Below are positions 16,200 through 27,700 of a stretch of 64,000 nucleotides of DNA, one piece after another. Within the stretch, counting starts at the first letter, position 1, and every line of letters starts with the position of its first letter. Position numbers and translations under genes: made by a program. The notes under the pieces are model-generated. The model was not told the origin of the DNA and did no database searches. It saw only the letters and a program-made list of their open reading frames with translations. The DNA comes from Bacteroidales bacterium. Its GTDB lineage: Bacteria; Bacteroidota; Bacteroidia; Bacteroidales; ML635J-15. Location: assembly GCA_017651185.1 (NCBI GenBank), contig JAGCDJ010000025.1, positions 1 through 64,000 of the forward strand, in the 5' to 3' direction.

Positions 16200-17447
16200 A
16201 TGGGAGTACAGGAAAACTTAATTGACACCTTTGCCGAATTTAAGGAACTGAAGAACATCGACAGATCGACTTTGATTGGCGTTATGAAGGAAGTTTTTTC
16301 TTCGACACTTGTAAAATTGTACGGTGAAGACAGCAAGTTCAACGTGATTGTCAACGACAAGACCGGCGACCTTGAAATATGGCGTACAAGAACCGTAGTA
16401 GAAGATGATGACTACGATGAGATTGAGGACAAGTACACGAAGATTCCTCTGACAGAAGCACAGAAAATCGATGAAGACTACGAAGTCGGCGAGGAATATT
16501 CTGACGAAATCCGTTTGCAGGATTTTGGCCGCCGTGCCATACTTGCATTGAAGCAGAACCTTCAGGCAAAGATTATGGAGCGTGAAAAGGACAACATCTA
16601 CCTCAAGTACAAAGATAGGATAGGCGAACTTATTACCGCTGAAGTTTACCAGGTTTGGAAGCGCGAAATCCTTGTTCGCGACGAAGAGGGAACAGAACTT
16701 CTCCTCTCGAAGCAGGATCAGATTCCTAGCGACAAGTACCGCAAGGGAGATACACTCAAGGCTGTGATTTCAAGCGTAGAACTTAGAAACGGTAGTCCGA
16801 TAATCAAGATTTCAAGAACATCTGAAAAGTTCCTCGAAAGATTGTTCGAGCAGGAAATACCTGAAATTGGCGATTCTGGACTTATTACAATCAAGAAGAT
16901 TGTCCGCATACCTGGCGAAAGAGCAAAGGTTGCTGTTGAATCATACGACGAACGCGTAGATCCAGTTGGAGCATGCGTAGGTATGAAGGGTAGCCGTATT
17001 CACGGTATTGTCCGCGAACTGCACAACGAAAACATTGATATTGTAAACTATACCACAAACATGCCGCTCTACATACAGCGTATTCTTAGTCCGGCAAAGA
17101 TTTCATCGCTGAAGATAATCAACGAGGAAAAACGCGTGGAAGTTTACCTGAATCCAGACCAAGTGTCGCTTGCAATAGGTAAGGGCGGCCTTAACATCAA
17201 ACTCGCATGCCAGCTTCTCGGATACACAATAGACGTATTCAGAGTTTCACAGGAAGAGGACATCGACCTTGAAGAATTCAACGATGAAATAGAACAGTGG
17301 GTAATCGACCAACTTAAGGCAGTTGGTTGCGACACCGCCTTGAGCGTACTCGAACTCAGCAAGGACGAACTAGTTCGTCGTACCGACCTTGAAGAAGAAA
17401 CAATTGACGACGTAATTAGAATCTTGAAGGCTGAATTTAACAAGTAA
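16200..17447 (+). CDS. nusA: transcription termination/antitermination factor NusA
   Basis: A 415-residue protein that binds RNA polymerase and nascent RNA and controls pausing, termination and antitermination. An N-terminal polymerase-binding domain (about 1-125) is followed by an S1 domain (about 130-205, GELITAEVYQVWKREILV) and two KH domains (about 230-345, with VGACVGMKGSRIHGIVREL and LAIGKGGLNIKLACQLLG). The acidic C-terminal tail (about 350-415) contains a helix-hairpin-helix-like segment (GCDTALSVLELSKDEL). Domain order and length fit Bacteroidota NusA, which lacks the long C-terminal repeats of E. coli NusA. Eight bases separate it from rimP. Confidence 0.96.
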   Translation: MGVQENLIDTFAEFKELKNIDRSTLIGVMKEVFSSTLVKLYGEDSKFNVIVNDKTGDLEIWRTRTVVEDDDYDEIEDKYTKIPLTEAQKIDEDYEVGEEYSDEIRLQDFGRRAILALKQNLQAKIMEREKDNIYLKYKDRIGELITAEVYQVWKREILVRDEEGTELLLSKQDQIPSDKYRKGDTLKAVISSVELRNGSPIIKISRTSEKFLERLFEQEIPEIGDSGLITIKKIVRIPGERAKVAVESYDERVDPVGACVGMKGSRIHGIVRELHNENIDIVNYTTNMPLYIQRILSPAKISSLKIINEEKRVEVYLNPDQVSLAIGKGGLNIKLACQLLGYTIDVFRVSQEEDIDLEEFNDEIEQWVIDQLKAVGCDTALSVLELSKDELVRRTDLEEETIDDVIRILKAEFNK

Positions 17448-17486
17448 AACGCGCAAAAAGAAAGAAACAGGAATTTAGGAGAAAAT

Positions 17487-20426
17487 ATGAATCCGGAAAC
17501 GAAACCAAAAACGGAAACGAAACCAAAAAGATTAAGCGCTGTAGTTGCTATTTACAACGTGGCGACTTCAACCATTGTGGAATACCTTGCAAGTAAGGGT
17601 ATCGAAATTGAGAACAACCCGAATGCAAAGGTACAACCCGAATGGATGACTTTGCTGGATGAAAAGTTCAAGGACTCGAAAGTCATGAACGAAACTGCCA
17701 TCAAGGATACCGAAAAGGCCAAGGAAAACAAGGAAATGAACATTTCCATCGAAAAGCAGCAGAACCTTGAAAAGCAGAAACAGGAAGCCGACAAGGCAAA
17801 GGAAGCCAAGGAAAAGGAACGACTCCAAAAAGAAGCAGAAACAGCAAAGCCACAGGAGAAACCTGTCGAGACTGCACCGACAAAGGCAGAAACCGAAGTA
17901 GCTCCTAAACCAAAGCCACACGAAATTCAACCATTGAAGGATGGAAGCAATGGTGATTCTAATGGACCAAAAGTACTGGGTACTATTGATCTAACCCAAA
18001 TCAACCAGAAAACACGTCCGAAACCGAAGACTCAAGCAGAAAAGGACGAAGAAAAGAAGAAAGCAAAAGAGGCTCAGAAACAAAGCAAAAAAGCCCCTGC
18101 AAAGCAAGACGCCAAAAAACCTGCTCCTGCCGCACAAGAAGTTAAACCTGCTACAGAACCTGTACCAGAAAAAATTGAAAAGGTTGAAAAACCTGTGGTT
18201 CAACCAGAACCAGAATTTATTAAGACCCGCGTAGAAAAGTTACAAGGTCCGAATATTATTGGTAAGATTGATATTAGCGAGTATGAGCGTAAGCAGGAAG
18301 CTGCAGAAAGGGCTCGCAAGGAAGCGAAGGAAGAACGCCAGAAGAACCGCGAAAAGGAAAAGGCCGAGCGTAAGGAAAAGCGTAAACGCATTAAACGCGA
18401 CAATGTTAAAGTTGACATAAACAAGGTTGGCGGTTCTAACGACTTCTCGAAGAAGGGAGAAAAAGGCGGTGAATTCGGCGGAAAGAAGAAGAAAGGCAAA
18501 CTTGGTCCTAAGAAACCAGAAATCAACGAGGAAGACATACAGGAAAAAGTAAAGGAAACCCTCGCAAAACTCACCGCGAACAAGAACAAGTCGAAAGCAG
18601 CAAAGTTCCGTAAGGAAAAACGCGATATGTTCTCGATGCGTCGTGCCGAAGAAGAAGAACGCCTCGAAGCCGAAAAGAAGATCATAAAAGTTACCGAATT
18701 TGTTTCGGCGAACGAACTTGCTACGATGATGGGCGTTCCAGTAACCAAAATCATCGCAACATGTATGAGTTTGGGATTGTTCGTTTCTATCAACCAGCGT
18801 CTTGATGCCGAAACAATGTCAATAGTGGCAGAGGAATTCGGATTCCAGGTTGAGTTTGTAAGCGCAGAAATCCTCGATGAAATCAAGGAGAGGGAAGACA
18901 GCGAAGAAGACCTCGTTCCGCGTCCACCTATTGTTACCGTTATGGGTCACGTCGACCACGGTAAGACAAAATTACTTGACTATATCCGTCATACCAATGT
19001 TGTTGCAGGCGAAGCAGGTGGTATTACACAGCACATCGGTGCATACAGCGTACAACTCAACGACAAGAGGATAACCTTCCTTGATACTCCTGGTCACGAG
19101 GCATTTACCGCAATGCGTGCCCGTGGTGCCCAGATTACCGACGTCGCAATCATCGTAATCGCTGCCGACGACGACATAATGCCGCAGACAAAGGAAGCCA
19201 TCAACCACGCTTCAGCAGCAAATGTTCCTATAGTATTTGCTATCAACAAGATAGACAAGCCAACTGCTAATCCTGACAAAATCAAGGAATCGTTGGCAAA
19301 TATGAACTACTTGGTTGAAGAATGGGGTGGTAAGTATCAGTCGCAGGACATTTCGGCAAAGGCAGGTCTCAACATCGAGGAACTTCTTGAAAAGGTTCTT
19401 CTTGAAGCCGAAATGCTTGATTTGAAGGCAAATCCGAACAAGAATGCTACAGGTACAGTAATCGAATCGTCGCTCGATAAGGGACGCGGTTATGTTGCTA
19501 CACTCATAGTTCAGTCGGGAACCTTGCACGTGGGAGACATTCTGCTTGCAGGATGTGCAACAGGTCGTGTAAAGGCTATGTACAACGAGCGCAATCAGAA
19601 GGTTACCGAAGCAGGTCCTTCAACTCCAGTTCTTGTTCTTGGTCTCAACGGTGCTCCTCAGGCTGGCGACAAGTTCAACGTACTTGACTCCGAGCAGGAA
19701 GCCAAGAGCCTTGCCAACAAGCGTTTGCAGTTGCAGCGTGAACTTAGCATCCGTACACAGAAGCATATCACTCTCGGCGAAATTGGTCGTCGTATGGCTC
19801 TCGGCGATTTCCACCAGATAAATATCATCGTAAAGGGCGATGTGGACGGTTCAATCGAAGCATTGTCGGACGAATTGATAAAACTCTCAACCGAATCATT
19901 CGAAGTAAATATCATACACAAGGCTGTCGGTCAGATTTCCGAATCGGATGTTATGCTGGCTGCCGCATCAAATGCAATCATCGTCGGTTTCCAGGTGCGT
20001 CCATCTACCTACGCACGCAAGACCGCAGAGAAGGAAGGCATCGAAATCCGCCTCTACTCCATCATCTACGATGCTATCAACGAAATCAAGGACGCTATGG
20101 AAGGTATGTTGAAGCCGGTAGTAAAGGAAACAATCACTGGTTCTGCAGAAATCCGCGAAGTATTCAAGATTTCGAAGGTCGGTTCGGTTGCTGGATGTCT
20201 CGTTACCGACGGCAAGATTTCACGCAAGTCGAAAGTACGTATTATCCGCGACGGTATCGTCATCTACACTGGCGAACTTGGCAGTTTGAAGCGATTCAAG
20301 GACGATGCTAAGGAAGTCATCGCCGGTCAGGAATGCGGTCTTAACATCGACAAGTTCAACGACATTAAGGTCGGAGATATTGTTGAGGCATTCGACGAAA
20401 CCGAAGTAAAGGCAACTTTAGGATAA
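17487..20426 (+). CDS. infB: translation initiation factor IF-2
   Basis: A 979-residue GTPase that brings initiator tRNA to the 30S subunit. Residues 1-60 form the first small IF2_N-like helical domain, followed by a long Lys/Glu/Ala/Pro-rich linker (about 65-400). A second IF2_N domain lies at about 405-470. The G domain starts with G1 GHVDHGKT at 487-494; G3 is DTPGHEAF, G4 NKID and G5 SAKAG. Domains II, III and IV complete the C-terminus. All catalytic motifs are intact. The gene follows nusA by 39 bp and is followed 1 bp later by the dus gene. The long low-complexity linker is normal for the phylum. Confidence 0.97.
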   Translation: MNPETKPKTETKPKRLSAVVAIYNVATSTIVEYLASKGIEIENNPNAKVQPEWMTLLDEKFKDSKVMNETAIKDTEKAKENKEMNISIEKQQNLEKQKQEADKAKEAKEKERLQKEAETAKPQEKPVETAPTKAETEVAPKPKPHEIQPLKDGSNGDSNGPKVLGTIDLTQINQKTRPKPKTQAEKDEEKKKAKEAQKQSKKAPAKQDAKKPAPAAQEVKPATEPVPEKIEKVEKPVVQPEPEFIKTRVEKLQGPNIIGKIDISEYERKQEAAERARKEAKEERQKNREKEKAERKEKRKRIKRDNVKVDINKVGGSNDFSKKGEKGGEFGGKKKKGKLGPKKPEINEEDIQEKVKETLAKLTANKNKSKAAKFRKEKRDMFSMRRAEEEERLEAEKKIIKVTEFVSANELATMMGVPVTKIIATCMSLGLFVSINQRLDAETMSIVAEEFGFQVEFVSAEILDEIKEREDSEEDLVPRPPIVTVMGHVDHGKTKLLDYIRHTNVVAGEAGGITQHIGAYSVQLNDKRITFLDTPGHEAFTAMRARGAQITDVAIIVIAADDDIMPQTKEAINHASAANVPIVFAINKIDKPTANPDKIKESLANMNYLVEEWGGKYQSQDISAKAGLNIEELLEKVLLEAEMLDLKANPNKNATGTVIESSLDKGRGYVATLIVQSGTLHVGDILLAGCATGRVKAMYNERNQKVTEAGPSTPVLVLGLNGAPQAGDKFNVLDSEQEAKSLANKRLQLQRELSIRTQKHITLGEIGRRMALGDFHQINIIVKGDVDGSIEALSDELIKLSTESFEVNIIHKAVGQISESDVMLAAASNAIIVGFQVRPSTYARKTAEKEGIEIRLYSIIYDAINEIKDAMEGMLKPVVKETITGSAEIREVFKISKVGSVAGCLVTDGKISRKSKVRIIRDGIVIYTGELGSLKRFKDDAKEVIAGQECGLNIDKFNDIKVGDIVEAFDETEVKATLG

Positions 20427-20427
20427 A

Positions 20428-21453
20428 ATGCTCAAAATCGGTAATACCGAATTTAACGACAGGCCTGTATTCCTCGCACCAATGGAGGATGTTACAGACC
20501 CGTCGTTTCGCTATATGTGCAAGAAGTTCGGTGCCGACCTAATGTTCACCGAGTTCATCTCTGCCGACGGACTTATCCGTGAAGCACAAAAAACAGTAAA
20601 GAAACTCGACATTTTTGACTACGAGCGCCCTGTAGGTACGCAAATCTACGGACATATTCCCGATGCTATGGAAGAGGCTGCACGCTTCATCAACAATGCC
20701 GACCCCGACATTTTGGACATTAATTACGGTTGTCCTGTGAAGAAGATTGCAGGTCGTGGTGCAGGTTCGGGAATGATGCGTAACTTGCCGTTGATGAAGG
20801 AGATAACCGAAAGGGTTGTAAAGGTGTCGCGTTTTCCGGTAACCGCCAAAACCCGTCTAGGTTGGGACAGCGAATCGCTCAATGTGGAGGAAGTAGCATT
20901 GATGCTTCAGGATTGTGGAATACAGGCACTTACCATTCACGGACGCACACGCGCACAAATGTATAAGGGCGAAGCCGACTGGACTTTAATAGGCAAGGTC
21001 AAGAATAATCCTGCAATTCACATACCAATCATTGGCAACGGCGACATAACTAGCGGAAAAATAGCAGCAGAACGCTTTAATACATACGGTGTTGATGCCA
21101 TAATGATAGGTCGTGCCGCTATTGGTCGTCCATGGATTTTCCGCGAAGTGAAACATTATCTGGAAACTGGAGAGGAACTCCCCACTCCTACCGTCCTCGA
21201 GCGCGTTGACTATGCCCGTGAGCATTTGCATAAGTCGGTGGACTACAAGGAAGGAATGCGCGGAATCTACGAAATGCGCCGCCATTTCACCATGTATTTC
21301 AAGGCGATACCTAATTTCAAGGAAACACGACTTAAACTTCTCACCGCCAATACAGTAGAAGAAATCGAATCCCTTCTCGACCTCATTGCAGACAAGTTTG
21401 GCAACGTTGAAATCAACAAGGATGTGGCGAATGTAGGGATATATGAAACCTGA
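20428..21453 (+). CDS. dusB: tRNA-dihydrouridine synthase
   Basis: A 341-residue FMN enzyme that reduces uridine to dihydrouridine in the D-loop of tRNA. The TIM-barrel N-terminus has LAPMEDVTDPSFRYMCKKFG, the catalytic cysteine lies in DINYGCPVKKIAGRGAGSG, and the FMN/phosphate-binding residues are in LTIHGRTRAQMYKG and IIGNGDI ... MIGRAAIGRPW. The C-terminal helical domain (about 245-330) recognises tRNA. The DusB subgroup is most likely, judged from the motif context and length. It begins 1 bp after infB, so it is translationally coupled and belongs to the operon. Confidence 0.92.
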   Translation: MLKIGNTEFNDRPVFLAPMEDVTDPSFRYMCKKFGADLMFTEFISADGLIREAQKTVKKLDIFDYERPVGTQIYGHIPDAMEEAARFINNADPDILDINYGCPVKKIAGRGAGSGMMRNLPLMKEITERVVKVSRFPVTAKTRLGWDSESLNVEEVALMLQDCGIQALTIHGRTRAQMYKGEADWTLIGKVKNNPAIHIPIIGNGDITSGKIAAERFNTYGVDAIMIGRAAIGRPWIFREVKHYLETGEELPTPTVLERVDYAREHLHKSVDYKEGMRGIYEMRRHFTMYFKAIPNFKETRLKLLTANTVEEIESLLDLIADKFGNVEINKDVANVGIYET

Positions 21454-21461
21454 CAATTGTG

Positions 21462-21532
21462 GTGCGAACCGAAGGCAAAACGAAACAAGCGGAGGACTTT
21501 TGCTTTGCTGAGGTGATGTCAAAAATCATGGA
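21462..21532 (+). repeat. dispersed repeat, copy A
   Basis: About 70 bp starting at GTGCGAACCGAAGGCA and including AAGCGGAGGACTTTTG and TTTGCTGAGGTG. The reverse complement of 47441-47510 matches it with about 10-13 differences. Both copies are followed by a REP-like palindrome. The rest of 21454-21749 holds a heptamer run (AACTTTT repeated, about 21670-21696) and the promoter of the giant gene. Confidence 0.8.
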
Positions 21533-21608
21533 CTGAAAGGGCATAATTGATAATGTGTCGTTGAATAATTTTTTGTAGCTCGCAATACATTATGAACCAG
21601 TCATGTAC

Positions 21609-21628
21609 AGATGCAAAATTTTGCGTCT
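21609..21628. repeat. REP-like palindrome
   Basis: AGATGCAAAATTTTGCGTCT, a palindrome with one G-T wobble, of the same family as 5386-5405. Confidence 0.65.
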
Positions 21629-21704
21629 CAAAATCCTTTTTACTATCGCCGCATTGCTATGCTACTTTTTCAACTTTTAACTTTTAACTTTCAACTAGTT
21701 TTCC

Positions 21705-21712
21705 TACCTTTG
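21705..21712 (+). promoter_or_regulatory. -7 box (TACCTTTG) of the giant gene
   Basis: TACCTTTG matches TAnnTTTG. Transcription would begin near 21719, leaving about 75 bases of leader before the preferred ATG at 21795. Confidence 0.55.
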
Positions 21713-21794
21713 TCCACTTTAATAGTATGCAATATTTAACATTAGGATAATGAACAATTTATATATGAATTTTTCTACAAAAAACGATAGAAAT

Positions 21795-24700
21795 ATGGAC
21801 AAAATCCACAGAAATTCTCTTGTTGCAGCCTTATGTGCTGCTTTTTTGTTTTTAATGTCGTTCTCTTCGTTCGGGCAGATGGTTACTACTATAGCCGTTG
21901 ACGAAGGTGACCTGACTTCCACCTCGGCAATACTGAAAGGACATTTCGAGAACAATGAGGGAATAGCGGTTACAAGTTACGGTTTCAAGTACAGCGACAA
22001 TGCAATGAGCCTTAGCAACGACTTGCCTGCCGATTATACGGGAGACCCGTTCACGGCTACGCTTACTGGCCTTACTCCAGGTACCACATACTACTACAGA
22101 GCCTATGTATATACCGACGCTCAAGGTCAAATCAACGGCAGCGTGGAAAGTTTCACCACTCCTACTGGAAGTTCCACCACTTACCAATACGTTGACCTTG
22201 GCTTGCCGAGCGGCATCAAGTGGGCTAATATGAATATTGGCGCAACACAACCGTCGGACTTCGGAAACCGTTATGCCTGGGGCGAAACCACGCCTAAGGA
22301 CGTGAATAGTTACAGTTGGGAGAATTACATTCATTGTGCCGGCACAAACAACGATCTCACCAAATACTGCTTCAGTTCAATATGGGGGCACAACGGCTAT
22401 ACCGACGAACTTACCACCCTTGAAGCCACCGACGATGCTGCCACCGTAAACTGGGGCGAAGGCTGGCGTATGCCGACGGATGAAGAATGTCAGGAACTGT
22501 ATAACAATTGCTACGCGAGCTGGGATACTCAAAACGGGGTAGTTGGAGTGACACTTACAAGCAGAAGCAATGGCAACAGCATTTTCATCCCTATCGACCC
22601 GGAAGAAAATAATGGAACGCATTACTGGTCAAGTTCTTTTGGAACTGATGATGATGACCCTACTATGGGAAAGACATTATACCTGAACGCATCAAACCAA
22701 ATCGTCTCGTCAGGTGGCGACCAGCGAAATCGTCCTAATGCCATTCGTCCGGTATATGCACCGTCCAACACCGCTTCTTCCAACAATACCTTCACCGATG
22801 ACCGCGACGGACAAACATATAAGTTTGTTACCATTGGCAACCAAATTTGGATGGCTGAAAATCTAAGATACAATAATAATTTGACTGTAGATACGGAAGG
22901 TGAAACAAGCGATACCGACCCATACATTTATTATCCTGATGGCAATGTTGCAAATTTTGGCACCTATGGTTACCTATACAACTGGCCTGCAGCAATGAAC
23001 GGAGAAAGCGCCAGTGAAGCAAATCCAAGCGGTGTGCAGGGTATCTGTCCAAGCGGATGGCATTTGCCAAGCAACGCAGAATGGACACAGTTGAAAGATT
23101 ATTTGGGAGAGGAACATTCCGGAGCAAAACTCGCAGGTCGTACTGAACTATGGGATTCTGATGCTGGCGAGTCTAGTTATTTGATTACTGAATCAGAATA
23201 TTTTGGAACTAGTGGCTTCAACGCCCTACCTGCTGGAGAACGCCGTGGAACTTCTTATTTTGATATTAATAGGTTGGCTTCTTTCTGGACAGCTACAGAG
23301 GATAATGATTATGGTATCTACGCTTCCCAAAGAGATATTCATAACTATGTATATAATATTTACGATGATAACTCCGACAAAAGCTGGGCTCGTAGTATCC
23401 GCTGCGTAAAGAATGTAGAAACAGTATTCCAAGGCAATTTCGAGGATGCCGACGAAAACGCCAACTGGACACTTTCCAATGGCACTCAGACAAATCAGTG
23501 GCATATAGGCACTGCCATAAACAATGGTGGCAATTACGGTTTGTACATTTCAAGCGACGGAGGCGCAAGCAATGGGTATGACTATACATCACCTTCAAAT
23601 GTTTATGCATATCATACTTTGGAAATCTCAGAAACTGCAGACTATAATATAAGTTTTGACTGGAGAACAAAAGCCAGTTATTTAGTCGCATTCTTAGCTC
23701 CATTATCGTCCTCACAACAGCCGGTGGGTGGAACTCTGTTAACAGATACCCCAGATGACTGGACTTTAATTGGTTCTTTTTCCAATGGAGATTCTTGGCA
23801 AAGCTTTAGTAAGAGGTTGTACATTAGCGAGGGGGATTACTATTTCATATTATACTGGACAAATAATGAAAATGACGGTAATAATCCACCGCCAGCCGCT
23901 GTCGATAACATTGTGATAAACAAGGCTCCACAAGTTATTACAGATACATTTGTCGATGCCCGCGACGGACAATCCTATTCATACGTAAACATTGGTTCCC
24001 AGACTTGGATGTCCGAAAATTTACGCTTCGTGGGTGATATTCCTCTTGGAACAGAAACAAGCGAAACAGTTGCTTACCGATACATTCCCAATGGAGATAA
24101 TGCAAATGTCGCTACCTACGGCTACCTATACAACTGGCCAGCAGCAATGAATGGAGAAAGCAGTAGCGATGCCACCCCGAGCGGTGTGCAGGGCATTTGT
24201 CCTAATGGCTGGCACTTGCCAAGCGAACAGGAATGGGCGCAGTTGTATAATTATCTGGGCGGATCACAGAATGCCTCCGGTCCTATGCTTGCCGGACGTT
24301 CAGATTTATGGGACAATGGAGTTTTGACACAGTCGCAAAACTTTGGTACTACAGGTTTTAATGCGCTACCCGCAGGAAATTATGGCATCTCATACCAGGA
24401 TTTTGGTAGTGTGGCTCAATTCTGGACAACAACAAACTTGACATCTTCCGAGGCTTATTACAAGCAGATTCGCAGCAACTATACCGATATTTACTCCGAT
24501 GCACAAGGCAAGGATTTTGGAAATAGTGTCCGATGTGTAAAGAATGCTTATCCTACCGCAGATAATTATCAATGCGGTTTCGATGACGATGCCGAATTTG
24601 CCAATTGGACAATTCAGGGTATAAACAGCGGTCAGCCAAACTACTGGACAATAGGAATGACCGAGCAGGGTGAAGCAAACCTTAACAGCCTATTCATTAC

Positions 24701-27700
24701 TACCGAAGGTGGTGGCTATTCATACACAAACTCTTCCACATCGGCAGTATATGCTTACTGCAGACTGGAGTTTCCAGAGCGACTCAACTACAACATAGCC
24801 TTCGACTGGCAGTGCGACGGTGAATCAACTTACGACTACCTGCGTGCATTCTTGGTTCCGACATCGGCAAACCCCGACTTTTCGGCTGGAACCGAAATAG
24901 CAAATGGCCACACCGAAACCCCAGATGGTTGGATTGATATCAACAATGGACGTATGAATCAGGCTGGTCGCGAATGGATGCATGCAGACAAGACTATGAT
25001 TATCGAGCCTGGATTGTATTACCTGGTGTTCTACTGGCGAAACGATGATGGCGCAGGTGATAATCCTCCCGCAGCCGTCGATAACATCAGAATAGTTAAG
25101 ATTACCTGTCCGTCGGTTACCAACATAGCAGCATCCGACATTACAATCGAATCGGCAACATTGACCTGGACAGAAATAGGTTCGGCAGAAAGCTGGGATA
25201 TTATTGTTTCTGAAACAGAGCTCTCCGATACCGATCTCGAAACATACAATAACTTTACAACAGTATCGTCCCCGTCTTATTCCGCAACAGGATTGGAACA
25301 GGCGCACACATATTATGTATATGTACGCGCTGCTTGTTCGTCCGACGAGAAGAGCGAATGGGCATCAGGAGTATTCTCTTCTGCTTTTTGTACTGCCGTA
25401 GATATGTGCTCAATACGTTACGAACTGGAGGATAGTTACGGCGACGGATGGAACGGCAACACTCTCAATGTAGTTGATGCTTCAACCGACGAGGTATTGG
25501 CATCATGGACAATAGAGGATGGGTCGTCGGCATCAGGAACACTCGCTGTTTGCGACGGCAGGGACATCCGCTTCGAATATGTTGGAGATAATTATCCAGA
25601 TGAAACTTCATACAGGGTATATGATGTCAACGACGAGTTGATATTTGAAGGAAGCGATAAATTTACAGACCCCATACACTATATGATGTCTTGTTCGTCT
25701 TGCTTGTCCGTAAATAACTTAATGGCAACAGGAGTTAATGACGAATCGGCAACAATAAGTTGGGGAGATAGAAATTCTACAGGAACTTGGGAATTTATTG
25801 TTTCCGACCAGAATCTATCCGGCCCGGAACTCGACGGTGCAACGGTGCAGACATTGACCGACTCTACCTATTCATTATCAGGTCTTACTCCTACGACAAT
25901 ATATTATGTATATGTACGCTCGGTTTGTTCGGCAGAAGAAAAGAGCGGCTGGAAATCGTTGACATTCCGCACAACACAGGTACCTGCACAAATACCTTAC
26001 AGCTATGGCTTCGAGGATGAGTCCGAAAACGCTATATGGACACTTAATGTGGGAGCAAGCAACGGATGGTCCGTTGGCGAGGCTGCTTACAATGATGGTA
26101 GCAAGGGACTTTATGTTTCCAATGACAATGGTGCAAGCAACTCATACGATACCGGTTCAGAAACAAGCATATATGCTTACCGTACATTGAATGTTCCTGA
26201 ACTGTGCTACTATTCTGTAAGTTTCGACTGGATGGCAAAAGGTGAATCTGGATATGACTACTTGCGCGCATTTATAGTTCCTACTTCGCTCAATGCCGAT
26301 TTGTCGTCAGGCATACAAAACGGAATTGATATCTCATCAACTCCAGCAAACTGGATTGAACTATATTCTAATGGCGGTCAAATGAACGGTTCGGATTCGT
26401 GGCAGACCAACAGTATTGAAGTTGCTCTCGAACAAGGTTTGTATAATCTTGTGTTCTACTGGCGAAACGACAATAGTGGTGGCGAAATTCCACCTGCAGC
26501 AATCGACAATATATCGGTAACCAAACTGGTACCGTTCAGGTTATCGGCTCTGGTTCAGCCCGGTTGGGGTTCAACTGCTGTAACACTCGAAGGTCATATT
26601 GATTTCCTCGGTGATGTGCAGACACTTACGGCTGGATTTGAATTAGGTGTCAATGATGCAAACCTTGCCGACTCTGTGGGTGTTGTTTCAAGCGATGGAA
26701 CATTCTCACACGAATTTACTGGACTTGAAGCTCAGACAACATATTATTACAGAGGCTTTGTAATCTATAATGATGAACCGATTTATACCGATATTGCACA
26801 ATTCAAGACAAGAAACAACGATAACGGAACAGAATCGAGCCCGCTCATCATCGAAAGTGAGTCGGACTGGGGCGAATTTGTTACTGCAATACAAAACGGT
26901 GCAGGCTTTGGTGCTGATGCGATGGGCGAATATAAGGGCAGTGAAATAGTTGACGGCGCATTTGGAATGTACTTCAAGATTGGTAACGACATTACTCTTA
27001 CTTCAAGCAACATCACAGTCAATGGTTTCAAGGGAATATTGCTTGGCGATGGAAAAACAATCACTCTCGATAACGCCGCTGGTTATGGTGCCGATTTCAG
27101 GGGATTGTTCAGTTCAATTTACAATGCTACTATCGACAGCCTTAATATTTCGTTGGCACAGTCGATAACAATACCGTCGCCAGAAACATCCGACAACAAT
27201 GGTTTTGGTCTATTGTGCAGCGAAGTTTATTCTTCGTCCGTCATTTCGGACTGTACGATTTCCGGAGGAGAAGGCATATTGCTTAATTGCAATGAGGTAA
27301 GATTTGGAGCAGGTGCACTTGTCGGAAGCGTAAACGATGCTACAATAACCAATTGTACCAACAATTTGGATGTAGATGGCTACTATGTAGCAGGTATTGC
27401 TGGCCTAATGAAAGGCGGAACGATAAGCAAATGTACCAATAATGCGGCAATAAAATCGGAAACCGAAGGCTACTATGTTGGCGGAATAGTTTACTCCATA
27501 GAAGGCAATGTACAGTCAACCATAACCGAATGTCTCAACACTGGTGCTCTGACTAGCGGAGGTATAGCTGGTGGAATTGTGGCACGTATTAATGGCAGCA
27601 ATTCTACCATCAGTAAATGTATGAATATTGGCCAGATAACTACAAATTACACTGATTGGAGTACTGGAGAATATGCAGGTGGTATAGTTGGAGGAAGTAG

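Noticed and set aside
17700..18700. Lys/Glu-rich low-complexity stretch in infB as a possible insertion
   Set aside because: A long charged linker between the N-terminal domains and the G domain is normal in Bacteroidota IF-2.
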